From: Halorubrum hochsteinianum | Lineage (GTDB): Archaea; Halobacteriota; Halobacteria; Halobacteriales; Haloferacaceae | Length of the DNA stretch: 64,000 nt | Direction of reading: 5' to 3' | NCBI RefSeq assembly: GCF_023702125.1 | Contig: NZ_CP098416.1 | Span: 1-64,000, forward strand | Shown: positions 41,294 to 49,330 of the stretch, one piece after another | Numbering within the stretch: position 1 is the stretch's first letter | Layout: every line of letters begins with the position of its first letter | The notes under the pieces: generated by a model | Databases searched by the model: none | What the model was told of the DNA's origin: nothing | What the model saw: only the letters and a program-made list of their open reading frames with translations | Made by a program: the position numbers and the translations under genes

Positions 41294-42708
41294 ACGAGTT
41301 CACCGCCGAAGTCCTCGACGAACCCGGCTTGATGTTCGCTGACGGCGAGGACTCCATCGACCCCCGAGTCGGATTGATGAAATACGGACCAAGAACTCCA
41401 TCCGGCAAATCCGAACACCAGGTAATCAACGTCGGATACATCGGGTCTGGCCGGTCTCTCGGCGGCCTCGAGAAACTGTTCAAGGACATGGAGCTGGCGA
41501 TCACCGCCGACGAGGACAAGTCGAAGCGGTGGAAACCACCGTTCCCCGGCCTCGGCGAACGGTCACCGCTGAACTTCACGTTCAACACGCAGAAGCGGTG
41601 GCGGCAGACGATTACTCGAGGCGAGATCCGGGACCTGAAACAAATCCGCAGCCGGAAAGACCGGTTGGAAGAAGCGGTCGAGATCATCAAGATCAACCTT
41701 GAAGTCCTGTACGCCAAGGAAACGCCGCCTGACGTCGTGTTCATCGCGATTCCAGAAGCGATGTGGGACGCATGCACTCCATCCCACCAGGACCATGCCC
41801 GGATGCAGTCAGAGACCAGCGACTTCCACAACCGGATCAAGCTGCTAGGGATGGAAGTCGGGTTGCCGACGCAGCTGATGCAGCCGAAGACCCTCCGCGG
41901 TGAGGGCGTCCAGGACAAGTCCGAGATCGCATGGAACATCGCGGTTGGAACACTGTACAAGGCGCAACGCGGCCATCCCTGGAAACTAACCGAGCTGGAG
42001 GACGGAACGTGCTTCGCCGGGATATCCTTCTACAAAGAGCGAGGCGGAGACCAATCCCGGACACGGACAGCTATGGCCCAAGTCTTCCTGGAGACAGGGG
42101 AGAACTTCATCCTTCGAGGCGACCCCGTCGAAGGAGAGAAGCACGGCCCAGGGAACAACCACCTCGCAGAAGACGACGCCAAGCAACTGGTAAAGAAGAT
42201 TCTCAGGCACTACCGTAGCCACAAAAAGACTGAGCCGCGACGACTGGTGCTTCACAAGCGGTCGGAGTTCTGGGAAGAGGAGCGAGAGGGCTTCATCAAA
42301 GGTGCCGGGAACATCGAGTTGATGGACTTCGTCACGGTCCGAGAACGGCACCCAGTCCGGGCCTTGAGTTCCGGGATTTATCCGGCGCTTCGAGGCACGA
42401 TGGTCTCCGCACCGAACAACGAGGAGCACTACCTGTACACGAAGGGGTACATCCCGGCTTTGTCGACGTATCCGGCCTCGAACATCCCGGAGCCGATCGT
42501 GGTCAAGCCGGATCCAGAGGTCAGTGACTCATCGCCACAGAAGCTGTGCCGAGAAATGCTGGCGTTCACGAAACTGGACTGGAACACTTCGGATTTCTGC
42601 ACGAAGCTTCCGGTTACAATCGGAATCTCAGATGCCGTTGGGAACATTCTGGCTGAAGCTGAAGCTCAAAACACCAGTCTGGACATCCATTACTACCATT
42701 ATATGTAG
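41290..42708 (+). CDS. Short prokaryotic Argonaute (MID-PIWI)
   Basis: 472 residues from ATG 41290, coupled to the nuclease-APAZ gene. It has only MID and PIWI lobes, as in short pAgos. MID-like basic region (KRWRQTITRGEIRDLKQIRS) is followed by PIWI strands: LPTQLMQPKTLRGEGVQDKSE, CFAGISFYKE and RRLVLHKRSEFWEEE. Where active PIWI domains have the first Asp (GxD) this protein has GIS, and no Asp follows the LVLHK strand, so the slicer site is probably dead. Such Argonautes bind a guide and target and trigger the partner nuclease. The assignment to short pAgo is good; guide type is unknown. Confidence 0.8.
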   Translation: MNEFTAEVLDEPGLMFADGEDSIDPRVGLMKYGPRTPSGKSEHQVINVGYIGSGRSLGGLEKLFKDMELAITADEDKSKRWKPPFPGLGERSPLNFTFNTQKRWRQTITRGEIRDLKQIRSRKDRLEEAVEIIKINLEVLYAKETPPDVVFIAIPEAMWDACTPSHQDHARMQSETSDFHNRIKLLGMEVGLPTQLMQPKTLRGEGVQDKSEIAWNIAVGTLYKAQRGHPWKLTELEDGTCFAGISFYKERGGDQSRTRTAMAQVFLETGENFILRGDPVEGEKHGPGNNHLAEDDAKQLVKKILRHYRSHKKTEPRRLVLHKRSEFWEEEREGFIKGAGNIELMDFVTVRERHPVRALSSGIYPALRGTMVSAPNNEEHYLYTKGYIPALSTYPASNIPEPIVVKPDPEVSDSSPQKLCREMLAFTKLDWNTSDFCTKLPVTIGISDAVGNILAEAEAQNTSLDIHYYHYM

Positions 42709-42766
42709 AACATCAGCTGGATTGTGTTCTAGTTGACTGGAGTACCGATACCATCCGTTTCTATCG

Positions 42767-42787
42767 GCCCCTCAATGGGCGAGGGGC
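42767..42787 (+). promoter_or_regulatory. GC leader hairpin with AATGGGC loop (before TFB)
   Basis: GCCCCTC / GAGGGGC 7-bp stem after GTTTCTATC, 38 nt before the TFB start at 42826. Confidence 0.5.
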
Positions 42788-42825
42788 TCGCTGTACTGGC
42801 GGGTTCCCTGAACACGGTGAGAACG

Positions 42826-43752
42826 ATGGCAACCAGAGACATCTACGAGAGCGGATTCGACGAAGACGTCCGAACGGAATCGAGTGCGAACCAGTGTCCT
42901 GAGTGCGACGGCCGGGTCACCACGAACGCGGTCGAAACGGTCTGCGAGGACTGTGGCCTGGTCATCAACGAACAGCGTATCGATCACGGGCCGGAGTGGC
43001 GGGCGTACGACGACGAGGAGTGCGAACGAACGGGCGCTCCACTCACTGCGGCCCGCCACGATCGCGGCCTGTCGACGGAGATCGGTCGCGGTACCGACGC
43101 GAAGGGGAACGAACTCTCGGGGCAGAAGCGACAGCGACTCGCGCGGATGCGCCGTGAGCAGACCCGTGGTCGCTGGCGGTCGAAAGCGGAACGGAATCTC
43201 GCACACGGACTGGGCGAAGTGCGTCGGTTGGCGAGTGCCCTCGAACTCTCCAATTCGGTCCGCGACCAGGCGTGTCAGCTCTTCCGGAGCGCCCAGAACG
43301 AGGATCTGCTTCGTGGCAGATCCATCGAGGCCATCGCCGCGGCCAGCGTCTACGGGGCATGTCGGTGCAACGGCCTCTCGCGGTTGGTGGACGACGTCAG
43401 CGAGATGGCCCGCGTCGCAGAGTCACGGGTCACGAACGCGTACAAAACGCTGAACGAAGAGCTGGGCCTCCCCGCTGAGCCCGTCTCCCCCAGCATGTTC
43501 GTGCCGCGACTCGCCTCGGACCTCAAGTGTCCGAACGAAATCCGACAGCGGGCCCGAGCCCTCGCGGAACAGGCCGAGGAGCGCGGCGTCACGACGGGCG
43601 TTCATCCGGCCGGGTTCGCCGCGGCCTGCCTCTACAAGGCCGGTCGCGAAGAGGGGCGATGGCTGACGCAATCCGAGGCCGCGGACGTGGCGAACGCCTC
43701 GAAGGCGACTGTTCGGGCGCACCGGGATACGTTGGAGGAACAGGTCGCCTGA
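42826..43752 (+). CDS. tfb: Transcription initiation factor TFB
   Basis: 308 residues from ATG 42826; in-frame upstream starts (TTG 42733, ATG 42775) overlap the leader hairpin. An N-terminal zinc ribbon (CPECD ... CEDCG), the B-reader region (EWRAYDDEE, TGAPLTAARHDRGLSTEIG) and two cyclin-like repeats (LGEVRRLASALELSNSVRDQACQLF and ASVYGACR; then CPNEIRQRARALAEQAEE and FAAACLYKA) are all present. It recruits RNA polymerase with TBP. Haloarchaea carry several TFBs, and plasmid copies can rewire expression. Its length is normal. Confidence 0.95.
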   Translation: MATRDIYESGFDEDVRTESSANQCPECDGRVTTNAVETVCEDCGLVINEQRIDHGPEWRAYDDEECERTGAPLTAARHDRGLSTEIGRGTDAKGNELSGQKRQRLARMRREQTRGRWRSKAERNLAHGLGEVRRLASALELSNSVRDQACQLFRSAQNEDLLRGRSIEAIAAASVYGACRCNGLSRLVDDVSEMARVAESRVTNAYKTLNEELGLPAEPVSPSMFVPRLASDLKCPNEIRQRARALAEQAEERGVTTGVHPAGFAAACLYKAGREEGRWLTQSEAADVANASKATVRAHRDTLEEQVA

Positions 43753-43803
43753 GGCGATCACTGTCTCTCCGTCTGTACTGCACATCGTTCTATCCACGCT
43801 ACG

Positions 43804-43810
43804 ATTTAAA
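43804..43810 (+). promoter_or_regulatory. TATA box before the 43825 gene
   Basis: ATTTAAA about 20 nt before ATG 43825 and 41 nt before ATG 43846. Confidence 0.45.
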
Positions 43811-43824
43811 CACGAAGACGAGCC

Positions 43825-44727
43825 ATGTTCTCTGTAGACTCCGCTATGAACGGTCGTTACTCCGACTTTGAGGAACTGCGGCCGACCGGCGAGGCATCCC
43901 ACATTCCGGACACGAGGCTGGACGACGGGTGTGAAGGTGACCCCCGACGGCAACGTGTCGCGACGAGCGCTGGTGGCTACCCTGATGCGCCGACGACTAC
44001 CGACGGCGAATGCCGGTCCTGTGGGGCGTCAGTCCCAGACGGCCAGACGAAATGCGGGTTCTGTCTCTCTAACCATCTCGGAGGTGACGCCACTAGCACG
44101 AACGAGGCAGCGTTGACGACGTGCCTCGGCATCGTCCACCTGGTCGTCGAGTCGACGACGTTCTACGGCGCCGTGGCGAAGGGCGGCGCCGCGGCGAACC
44201 TCCTCTCCGCCAACGAGACGGAGCCGGCCGTCGACGACTACACACTCCTCTACGACCTCAACGAGGCACCGGCGCGCCAGCTGGCCGAACAATGGCCCTC
44301 ACTTCCCGACGCGGTACAGGTGGCGTCAGCGGAGGGAGAGCGGCTTCTCAGTGCCGCCCGTGACCGGACTGGGTGGCACGGGCAGGAAGCGTCGGAGGAT
44401 CCGGAGCAGGGCCCGACGCGGCTCTACGACCAGCGTGGGGACGGCATCCGCAACGCGTCGCGTCTCGACGCGGTCCTCGACGACGCCGACAACGCGGTAT
44501 GGCTGGTTCCAGCGATAGCGCTGACCGAATCCGCTGGCGAAGCTGGGGCTGATCAGCAGGAGTGGTCGGTACCGACGACTCAGGAACTCGACTGTCAAAC
44601 CTGTGGACGAGCGACCGACCATCGGTTCACGACCCACGAGTCGGTCCCGGATGAAGCGTGGACGGGGCAACCGATCTGGGAGTGTCGGGTGTGTGGCTCA
44701 GCTCGCTACGGCCCCAGTCTCGAGTAG
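43825..44727 (+). CDS. Zinc-binding plasmid protein of unknown function
   Basis: 300 residues (or 293 from ATG 43846). A first zinc site is CRSCG ... CGFC (near 63-80) and a second is CQTCG ... CRVCG close to the C-terminus. Between them is an alpha/beta domain (LGIVHLVVESTTFYGAVAKGG, DYTLLYDLNEAPARQLAEQW). It follows the TFB gene and has its own TATA box. A TTAACCAAC inverted repeat begins 20 nt after its stop. No family recognised. Confidence 0.65.
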   Translation: MFSVDSAMNGRYSDFEELRPTGEASHIPDTRLDDGCEGDPRRQRVATSAGGYPDAPTTTDGECRSCGASVPDGQTKCGFCLSNHLGGDATSTNEAALTTCLGIVHLVVESTTFYGAVAKGGAAANLLSANETEPAVDDYTLLYDLNEAPARQLAEQWPSLPDAVQVASAEGERLLSAARDRTGWHGQEASEDPEQGPTRLYDQRGDGIRNASRLDAVLDDADNAVWLVPAIALTESAGEAGADQQEWSVPTTQELDCQTCGRATDHRFTTHESVPDEAWTGQPIWECRVCGSARYGPSLE

Positions 44728-44746
44728 CGCCAGAGTTGGGCGTCGA

Positions 44747-44789
44747 TTAACCAACATCTCCACAGGTGGCTCCGGGTTTCGTTGGTTAA
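44747..44789. repeat. TTAACCAAC / GTTGGTTAA inverted repeat, copy 3
   Basis: Arms 44747-44755 and 44781-44789, spacer 25 nt. Confidence 0.75.
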
Positions 44790-45084
44790 CAGTAATAGGT
44801 AGTACGATTTCCTTGTTCAGACTCGCAGCCGCTAATTAGTGTAAAATCGGTAACTACGGATAGAATACTAATCGCTACGTGAGGGGATGGAGAGCAGTAG
44901 TTGAGACTGGGTCACTCAATGCAGATGATCCCGATTTTCCGCGCCCACTATTCAAGTTTAGTTGTACTACATCAATTCAATTGAGTAAGTTTTATGTGAC
45001 AGTCCTCACCACCAGATATTGCGGTCGAAATCGAGAGGTCCCACATCTGGGGTTAAGACCCTGGAGGATTAAGTAGTGACAACT
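44790..45084. promoter_or_regulatory. Upstream region of the nrd operon
   Basis: No gene. It carries copy 2 of the TTGAG hairpin repeat (44895-44923), a perfect palindrome TCAATT-C-AATTGA (44972-44984), a TTTTAT box near 44990 and an inverted repeat CCAGAT (45012-45017) / ATCTGG (45045-45050). The last two are in the right place for NrdR operators or a leader hairpin controlling the reductase genes. Confidence 0.45.
44895..44923. repeat. 29-nt hairpin repeat, copy 2
   Basis: CAGTAGTTGAGACTGGGTCA then CTCAATGCA. It matches 2025-2053 at 25 of 29 positions; arms TTGAG (44901-44905) and CTCAA (44915-44919). Confidence 0.5.
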
Positions 45085-45573
45085 ATGAACTGCCCGGACT
45101 GCGGGAACGAGCGAACACGCGTCATCGATACAGGGACCAGTGCCGACGGAACCTCCGTCCGACGGCGCCGCGAATGTCAACGCTGTTCGTTCCGCTTTAC
45201 GACCTACGAACGTCCGGAGTGGGAGTCACTCCAGGTGAAAAAACGCGACGGAACCATCGAATCGTTCGACCGACAGAAACTCCGCGCAGGAATCGAGCGA
45301 GCCGTTGAGAAGCGCGAGGTGGCCGAGACAACAGTGACTGCTCTCGTCGACGATATCGAGAGCGAACTGCAAGGTCGAGAGGCACGTATCGTCTCTTCGA
45401 GTCTCATCGGCGAACTCGTCTCTGAGAACCTCCGTACGCTCGATAAGGTAGCCTACATTCGATTTGTCTCCGTTTACAAAGCATTCTCTGAGCCGCAGGA
45501 ATTCCTGAGAGAACTTGACGCAGTCTTGGATGCAGAACTCGATGACTTCGAAGCCTCGAACAGCTCACTATGA
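45085..45573 (+). CDS. nrdR: NrdR transcriptional repressor of ribonucleotide reductase
   Basis: 162 residues from ATG 45085 (GTG 45076 in frame is less likely). The NrdR zinc ribbon is at the start (MNCPDCGNERTRVIDTG ... RRRECQRCSFRFTTYE), followed by the ATP-cone domain (LQVKKRDGTIESFDRQKL ... LRTLDKVAYIRFVSVYKAF). NrdR senses ATP/dATP and represses reductase genes, and here it heads the operon it would control. The stop overlaps a 46-codon gene by ATGA. Two inverted repeats upstream are candidate operators. Confidence 0.93.
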   Translation: MNCPDCGNERTRVIDTGTSADGTSVRRRRECQRCSFRFTTYERPEWESLQVKKRDGTIESFDRQKLRAGIERAVEKREVAETTVTALVDDIESELQGREARIVSSSLIGELVSENLRTLDKVAYIRFVSVYKAFSEPQEFLRELDAVLDAELDDFEASNSSL

Positions 45574-45710
45574 CACAAACATACGCAGCTCAAACAAATG
45601 TTCGGTCAATCCTTGACCGGGCGAGCATGACCCACGTCCAGACGTACAGAGAACGACGGAAACAGAAACCAACCAACAGAGAACGATTCCTCCGGGGTAC
45701 GTGCCAATGA
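45570..45710 (+). CDS. 46-residue basic protein hidden in the nrd operon
   Basis: MTQTYAAQTNVRSILD, then MTHVQTYRERRKQK and a short basic tail. Its ATG overlaps the nrdR stop (45570-45573) and its TGA overlaps the next ATG (45707-45710), so it is double-coupled with no spare base. It is rich in Arg, Lys, Gln and Thr, and lacks any cysteine, so it is not a NrdH-type redoxin. It is too short for ordinary gene finders. Function unknown; it may bind nucleic acid or the reductase. The coupling on both sides is the main evidence that it is real. Confidence 0.6.
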   Translation: MTQTYAAQTNVRSILDRASMTHVQTYRERRKQKPTNRERFLRGTCQ

Positions 45711-46717
45711 CTGAAAACAAAACCAAAGGCGGAGATCCGGAGACCGACATTTTCTCCGAACGAACGCAGCTCAAACCGTACGAATACCCCGACGTCCTCG
45801 AGTACAAAGACGCGATACGGAACAGCTACTGGGTTCACACGGAGTTCAACTTCTCAGGAGACGTTCAAGACTTCAAGGTCAACACGACTCCAGCCGAGAA
45901 AACCGTCATCAAACGGACGATGCTGGCTATCGCGCAAATCGAGGTCCAGGTCAAGACCTTCTGGGCAGACATCTACGACGAGATGCCCAAAGCGGAGATC
46001 GGGAACGTCGGTATGACCTTCGCGGAGAGCGAGGTCAGACACATGGACGCGTACAGTCACCTACTCGATATCTTGGGGATCACGGAGGACTTCGAGGAGG
46101 TGACTGACGTCCCCGCAATCGAGAAGCGGATCGACTACCTCGACGAGTACCTCGAGAAGAGCGAGAGCGACGACAAACAGGAGTACGTGATGAGTCTCCT
46201 GCTGTTCTCCACGTTCGTCGAGCACGTCTCGTTGTTCTCGCAGTTCCTCATTATGACGAGCTTCGACAAACACGAAAAGAAATTCAAGGGGATCGCGAAC
46301 GCCGTCGAAGCGACCAGCAAGGAGGAGCAGATTCACGGACTGTTCGGTGTCGAACTCGTGGAGACGATTCGGGAGGAGAATCCGGACCTCTTCGACGAGG
46401 AGTTCGAGGAGGAGATCCAAGCGGCCAGTCAGCAGGCGTTCGAGGCAGAGATGAAGATACTGGACTGGATCTTCGATGAGGGCGAACTGGAGTTCCTTCC
46501 CCGGGCGCACGTCGACGCGTTCCTGCGGGACCGGTTCAATCAGAGCCTCGAAAACGTCGGTGTCGAGCCGATATTTGACCCGGATGATGACCTGCTCGAG
46601 GAGACACGGTGGTTCGACGAGGACATCATGATGACAAAGGATAACGACTTCTTCAGCAAGCGGTCGACCACGTACAACAAACACGCACAGAGCGTCACCG
46701 CGGAGGACATGTTCTAA
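45707..46717 (+). CDS. nrdB: Class I ribonucleotide reductase small subunit (R2)
   Basis: 336 residues from ATG 45707 (GTG 45701 would give two more). A ferritin-like metal protein that makes the radical for the large subunit. Ligands by motif: E79 (AQIEVQV), E109 and H112 (ESEVRHMDAY), E172 (FVEHVSLF), E207 and H210 (EEQIHG). Tyr116 is four residues after H112, the position of the radical tyrosine. The first ligand appears to be Glu79 rather than the usual Asp. It is coupled to the 46-residue gene and followed 2 nt later by the large subunit. Confidence 0.92.
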   Translation: MTENKTKGGDPETDIFSERTQLKPYEYPDVLEYKDAIRNSYWVHTEFNFSGDVQDFKVNTTPAEKTVIKRTMLAIAQIEVQVKTFWADIYDEMPKAEIGNVGMTFAESEVRHMDAYSHLLDILGITEDFEEVTDVPAIEKRIDYLDEYLEKSESDDKQEYVMSLLLFSTFVEHVSLFSQFLIMTSFDKHEKKFKGIANAVEATSKEEQIHGLFGVELVETIREENPDLFDEEFEEEIQAASQQAFEAEMKILDWIFDEGELEFLPRAHVDAFLRDRFNQSLENVGVEPIFDPDDDLLEETRWFDEDIMMTKDNDFFSKRSTTYNKHAQSVTAEDMF

Positions 46718-46719
46718 CG

Positions 46720-48414
46720 ATGGCACAAACAGAACCAGCACTCGACGAGGTCAATCAGCAGCACGAGGAACCGTTTTACTGGCTGAACGAGGACAGCCGG
46801 GCGTTCCTCGACGACGGGTACCTGATCGAGGGCGTCACGGCCGAGGAGCGGGTCAGGGAGATCGCGGAGCGGGCCGAAGAGATTCTGGACGACGACGGCT
46901 TCGCGGACAAGTTCTACGACTACATGAGTCGGGGCTTCTACAGCCTCGCGAGTCCAGTGTGGTCGAACTTCGGTCTGGACCGAGGCCTGCCCATCAGCTG
47001 CTTCGGCAGTTACATGGAGGACAACATGGAGAGCATCCTCTACACGCAGGCCGAAGTGGGCGAGATGACCAAGCTAGGCGGCGGGACCAGCGGATACTTC
47101 GGCGAGATCCGCCCCCGAGGCAGCCCGATCACGAACAACGGCAAGAGCAACGGGAGCTACAGCTTCACCGAGCTATTCGACACGATCATCAACGTCGTCA
47201 GCCAGGGCGAGACGCGGCGCGGTCAGTTCGCGGGGTACATCGACGTTGAACACGACGACCTAGACGAGTGGCTCAACATCAAGACTGAGGGCGACCCAGT
47301 ACAGGACATCTACTACGGCGTCATCATCGGTGACGATTGGTTCCGGGCGATGGTCGACGGTGACGAGGAGAAGCGAGAGACGTGGGCAGAGATCATAGAA
47401 ACGCGGATTAACATCGGTGTCCCGTATATCATCTTCCGGGACAACATGAACGACGGGAAGCCACAGGTCTACAAGGACAGGGGCTACGAGATCAACGGCT
47501 CCAACCTGTGTACCGAGATCGCGCTGCCAGCCACGCCGGACGAGAGTTTCGTCTGTTGTCTCTCGTCGATGAACGCGCTCCACTACGACGAGTGGAAGGA
47601 TACCGACGCAGTAGAGACGCTGACGCGGTTCCTCGACGCCGTCATGGAGGAGTTCATCCAAGAGGCGGAGGGGACGCAGTTCATGGAACGCCCAGTACGG
47701 TTTGCGAAACGGCACAGGGCGATCGGCATCGGCGTCCTCGGCTGGCACAGCTACCTCCAGAGCAAGATGATTCCGTTCGACAGCATGGAGGCGATGGAGA
47801 AAAACGAGGCAATCTTCCGCACGATCAAGGAGCGAAGTTACGAGGAAAGTCGTCGTCTCGCCGACGAGTTCGGGGAGCCGGAGGTGCTCGAGGGCTACGG
47901 TCGTCGGAACGCGACGACGATGAGCGTGGCCCCGACGAAATCCAGCAGTGTCATCCTGGGGCAGGTCAGTCCGAGCATCGAACCGCTGAAATCGAACTAC
48001 TTCGTCCGCGACGGTGCGAAGCTGAAATCGACGCAGAAGAACCGGTTCCTTGAGACGATATTGAAAGAGCGAGGCAGAGACGAGCGCGAGGTCTGGGACA
48101 GCATCGCACAGAACGACGGGAGCGTACAACACCTCGACTGCCTGACCGACGAGGAGAAGGAGGTGTTCAAAACCTTCGCCGAGATCCCACAGATGGCAAT
48201 CATCAACCAGGCAGCGCAGCGGCAGAAACACATCGATCAGGCACAGAGCCTGAACGTCTCGATCGATCCGAGCGAAGTGAGCGTCAAGGAGATCAACCAG
48301 CTCTACATCGAGGCTTGGAAGAAAGGGGTGAAGAGTCTCTACTACCAACACAGCGTGAACGCCGCACAGAAGTTCAGCCGAGACATCCTCGACTGCAAGG
48401 CCTGTGAGAGCTGA
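46720..48414 (+). CDS. nrdA: Class I ribonucleotide reductase large subunit
   Basis: 564 residues, short for NrdA because the N-terminal ATP-cone is absent. Catalytic residues: Cys in GLPISCFGSY, the NLCTEIA motif (Asn, Cys, Glu), the second redox Cys in SFVCCLSSMN, and the redox-active C-terminal pair CKACES. These give the radical site and disulfide reduction set. It reduces ribonucleoside diphosphates with the small subunit. Regulation may fall to NrdR since the allosteric ATP-cone is missing from the enzyme itself and sits in NrdR instead. Confidence 0.93.
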   Translation: MAQTEPALDEVNQQHEEPFYWLNEDSRAFLDDGYLIEGVTAEERVREIAERAEEILDDDGFADKFYDYMSRGFYSLASPVWSNFGLDRGLPISCFGSYMEDNMESILYTQAEVGEMTKLGGGTSGYFGEIRPRGSPITNNGKSNGSYSFTELFDTIINVVSQGETRRGQFAGYIDVEHDDLDEWLNIKTEGDPVQDIYYGVIIGDDWFRAMVDGDEEKRETWAEIIETRINIGVPYIIFRDNMNDGKPQVYKDRGYEINGSNLCTEIALPATPDESFVCCLSSMNALHYDEWKDTDAVETLTRFLDAVMEEFIQEAEGTQFMERPVRFAKRHRAIGIGVLGWHSYLQSKMIPFDSMEAMEKNEAIFRTIKERSYEESRRLADEFGEPEVLEGYGRRNATTMSVAPTKSSSVILGQVSPSIEPLKSNYFVRDGAKLKSTQKNRFLETILKERGRDEREVWDSIAQNDGSVQHLDCLTDEEKEVFKTFAEIPQMAIINQAAQRQKHIDQAQSLNVSIDPSEVSVKEINQLYIEAWKKGVKSLYYQHSVNAAQKFSRDILDCKACES

Positions 48415-48574
48415 TCTCCCATCGGCCGGTATGATAGAGTGCTCCATGTAAACTACGCACACCTATTTTCCAGACGTTCCAGTCCGGTTTTAGAATGAAG
48501 AAAGAGTGCTTTGACTACTGCTAAGAGCGTAATCTCCTGCAAGTCCGACGCCAGTCTCGATGGGGAGTCTTTCC

Positions 48575-48596
48575 GCGCCGGCGAGCGGTGAGGCGC
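48575..48596 (+). promoter_or_regulatory. GC leader hairpin with GAGCGGTGA loop (before 48602)
   Basis: GCGCC / GGCGC stem after GTCTTTCC; the loop carries an SD-like GCGGTGA and the start codon follows 5 nt later. Confidence 0.45.
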
Positions 48597-48601
48597 TTCC
48601 G

Positions 48602-48790
48602 ATGGAGCAAGAGTTCAAACAAGGCTACCGGATGCATCGGATACTCAGCAATCTCAACCGACTCGACGTCGACCGATTGGACGACGCGGATCGAGAGCGA
48701 GTCGAGACCGCGAGAGACCTCCTGGAAGAGGTGAGCCTTCTCACGCGGCCGAGCGACGGAGCCGGGGCGGACGCCCACGCAGATTCCTAA
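48602..48790 (+). CDS. Small helical hypothetical protein
   Basis: 62 residues from ATG 48602 (the frame is open upstream to 48560 but the hairpin sits there). Two helices (EFKQGYRMHRILSNLNRLDVD and DADRERVETARDLLEEVSLL) and a short polar tail. A leader hairpin lies directly before the start. It is 90 nt from the next small gene on the same strand. No family recognised. Confidence 0.55.
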   Translation: MEQEFKQGYRMHRILSNLNRLDVDRLDDADRERVETARDLLEEVSLLTRPSDGAGADAHADS

Positions 48791-48838
48791 CTGGAGTCCC
48801 CGGCCACGACCAGGGAGGCAACTCTCGCGTCGGTTTAT

Positions 48839-48863
48839 CGCCCCCGACAGGAATGCGGGGGCG
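48839..48863 (+). promoter_or_regulatory. GC leader hairpin, perfect 8-bp stem (before 48882)
   Basis: CGCCCCCG / CGGGGGCG with loop ACAGGAATG, after GTTTAT, 18 nt before the start. Confidence 0.5.
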
Positions 48864-48881
48864 ACCCCGTGAACTCCAGAC

Positions 48882-49262
48882 ATGGCGACACTGCAAGCTG
48901 CGACGACGTCGACTGGCGCGATCGTATCGGATCCGCAGGCAGTCCGCGAGCTCTGCGAGAGCTACTGCTTCGGGACGCTCGACTGGGAAGTCACCGAGGA
49001 CGGTGAACTTACCATCTGGGGACACGACGATTTCGAGGTGTACGAGGCGCGGGAGAACGGCCTGCCGGACTACGAAGGCGGGATCGTGACCCACGAATTC
49101 CTGCGAGAACTCGCCGACCACCTCGAAGATGACGAGGAACTCGATATCCAGACAGCGGGGTTTACCAAGTGTCGCTTCCCCGTGCTGGCGAAACGGTACG
49201 TCGTTCGCGACGGTAAGGTCCTTCACGCAGACCTCAGTTCCCCCGACCCGATCGACGAGTAG
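48882..49262 (+). CDS. Hypothetical plasmid protein
   Basis: 126 residues. An alpha/beta protein with a strand-rich middle (LTIWGHDDFEVYEARENGLPD) and a helix (VTHEFLRELADHLEDDEELD), ending with FPVLAKRYVVRDGKVLH. It has the acidic composition of the surrounding cargo, and its own leader hairpin. No family recognised. Confidence 0.6.
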   Translation: MATLQAATTSTGAIVSDPQAVRELCESYCFGTLDWEVTEDGELTIWGHDDFEVYEARENGLPDYEGGIVTHEFLRELADHLEDDEELDIQTAGFTKCRFPVLAKRYVVRDGKVLHADLSSPDPIDE

Positions 49263-49273
49263 CGTTGTTCGTC

Positions 49274-49292
49274 CCCCGGGAGGGGTGCGGGG
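49274..49292 (+). promoter_or_regulatory. GC leader hairpin with GGAGGGGTG loop (before 49331)
   Basis: CCCCG / CGGGG stem after GTTGTTCGTC. A separate strong SD (GAGGTGATT) follows before the start codon. Confidence 0.5.
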
Positions 49293-49330
49293 CAATCCAG
49301 TCGTGGGGCGCCCTGCGAGGTGATTGGTCA

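Noticed and set aside
47260-48462. 400-residue minus-strand open frame over nrdA
   Set aside because: Shadow; catalytic cysteine motifs of the reductase are on the plus strand.
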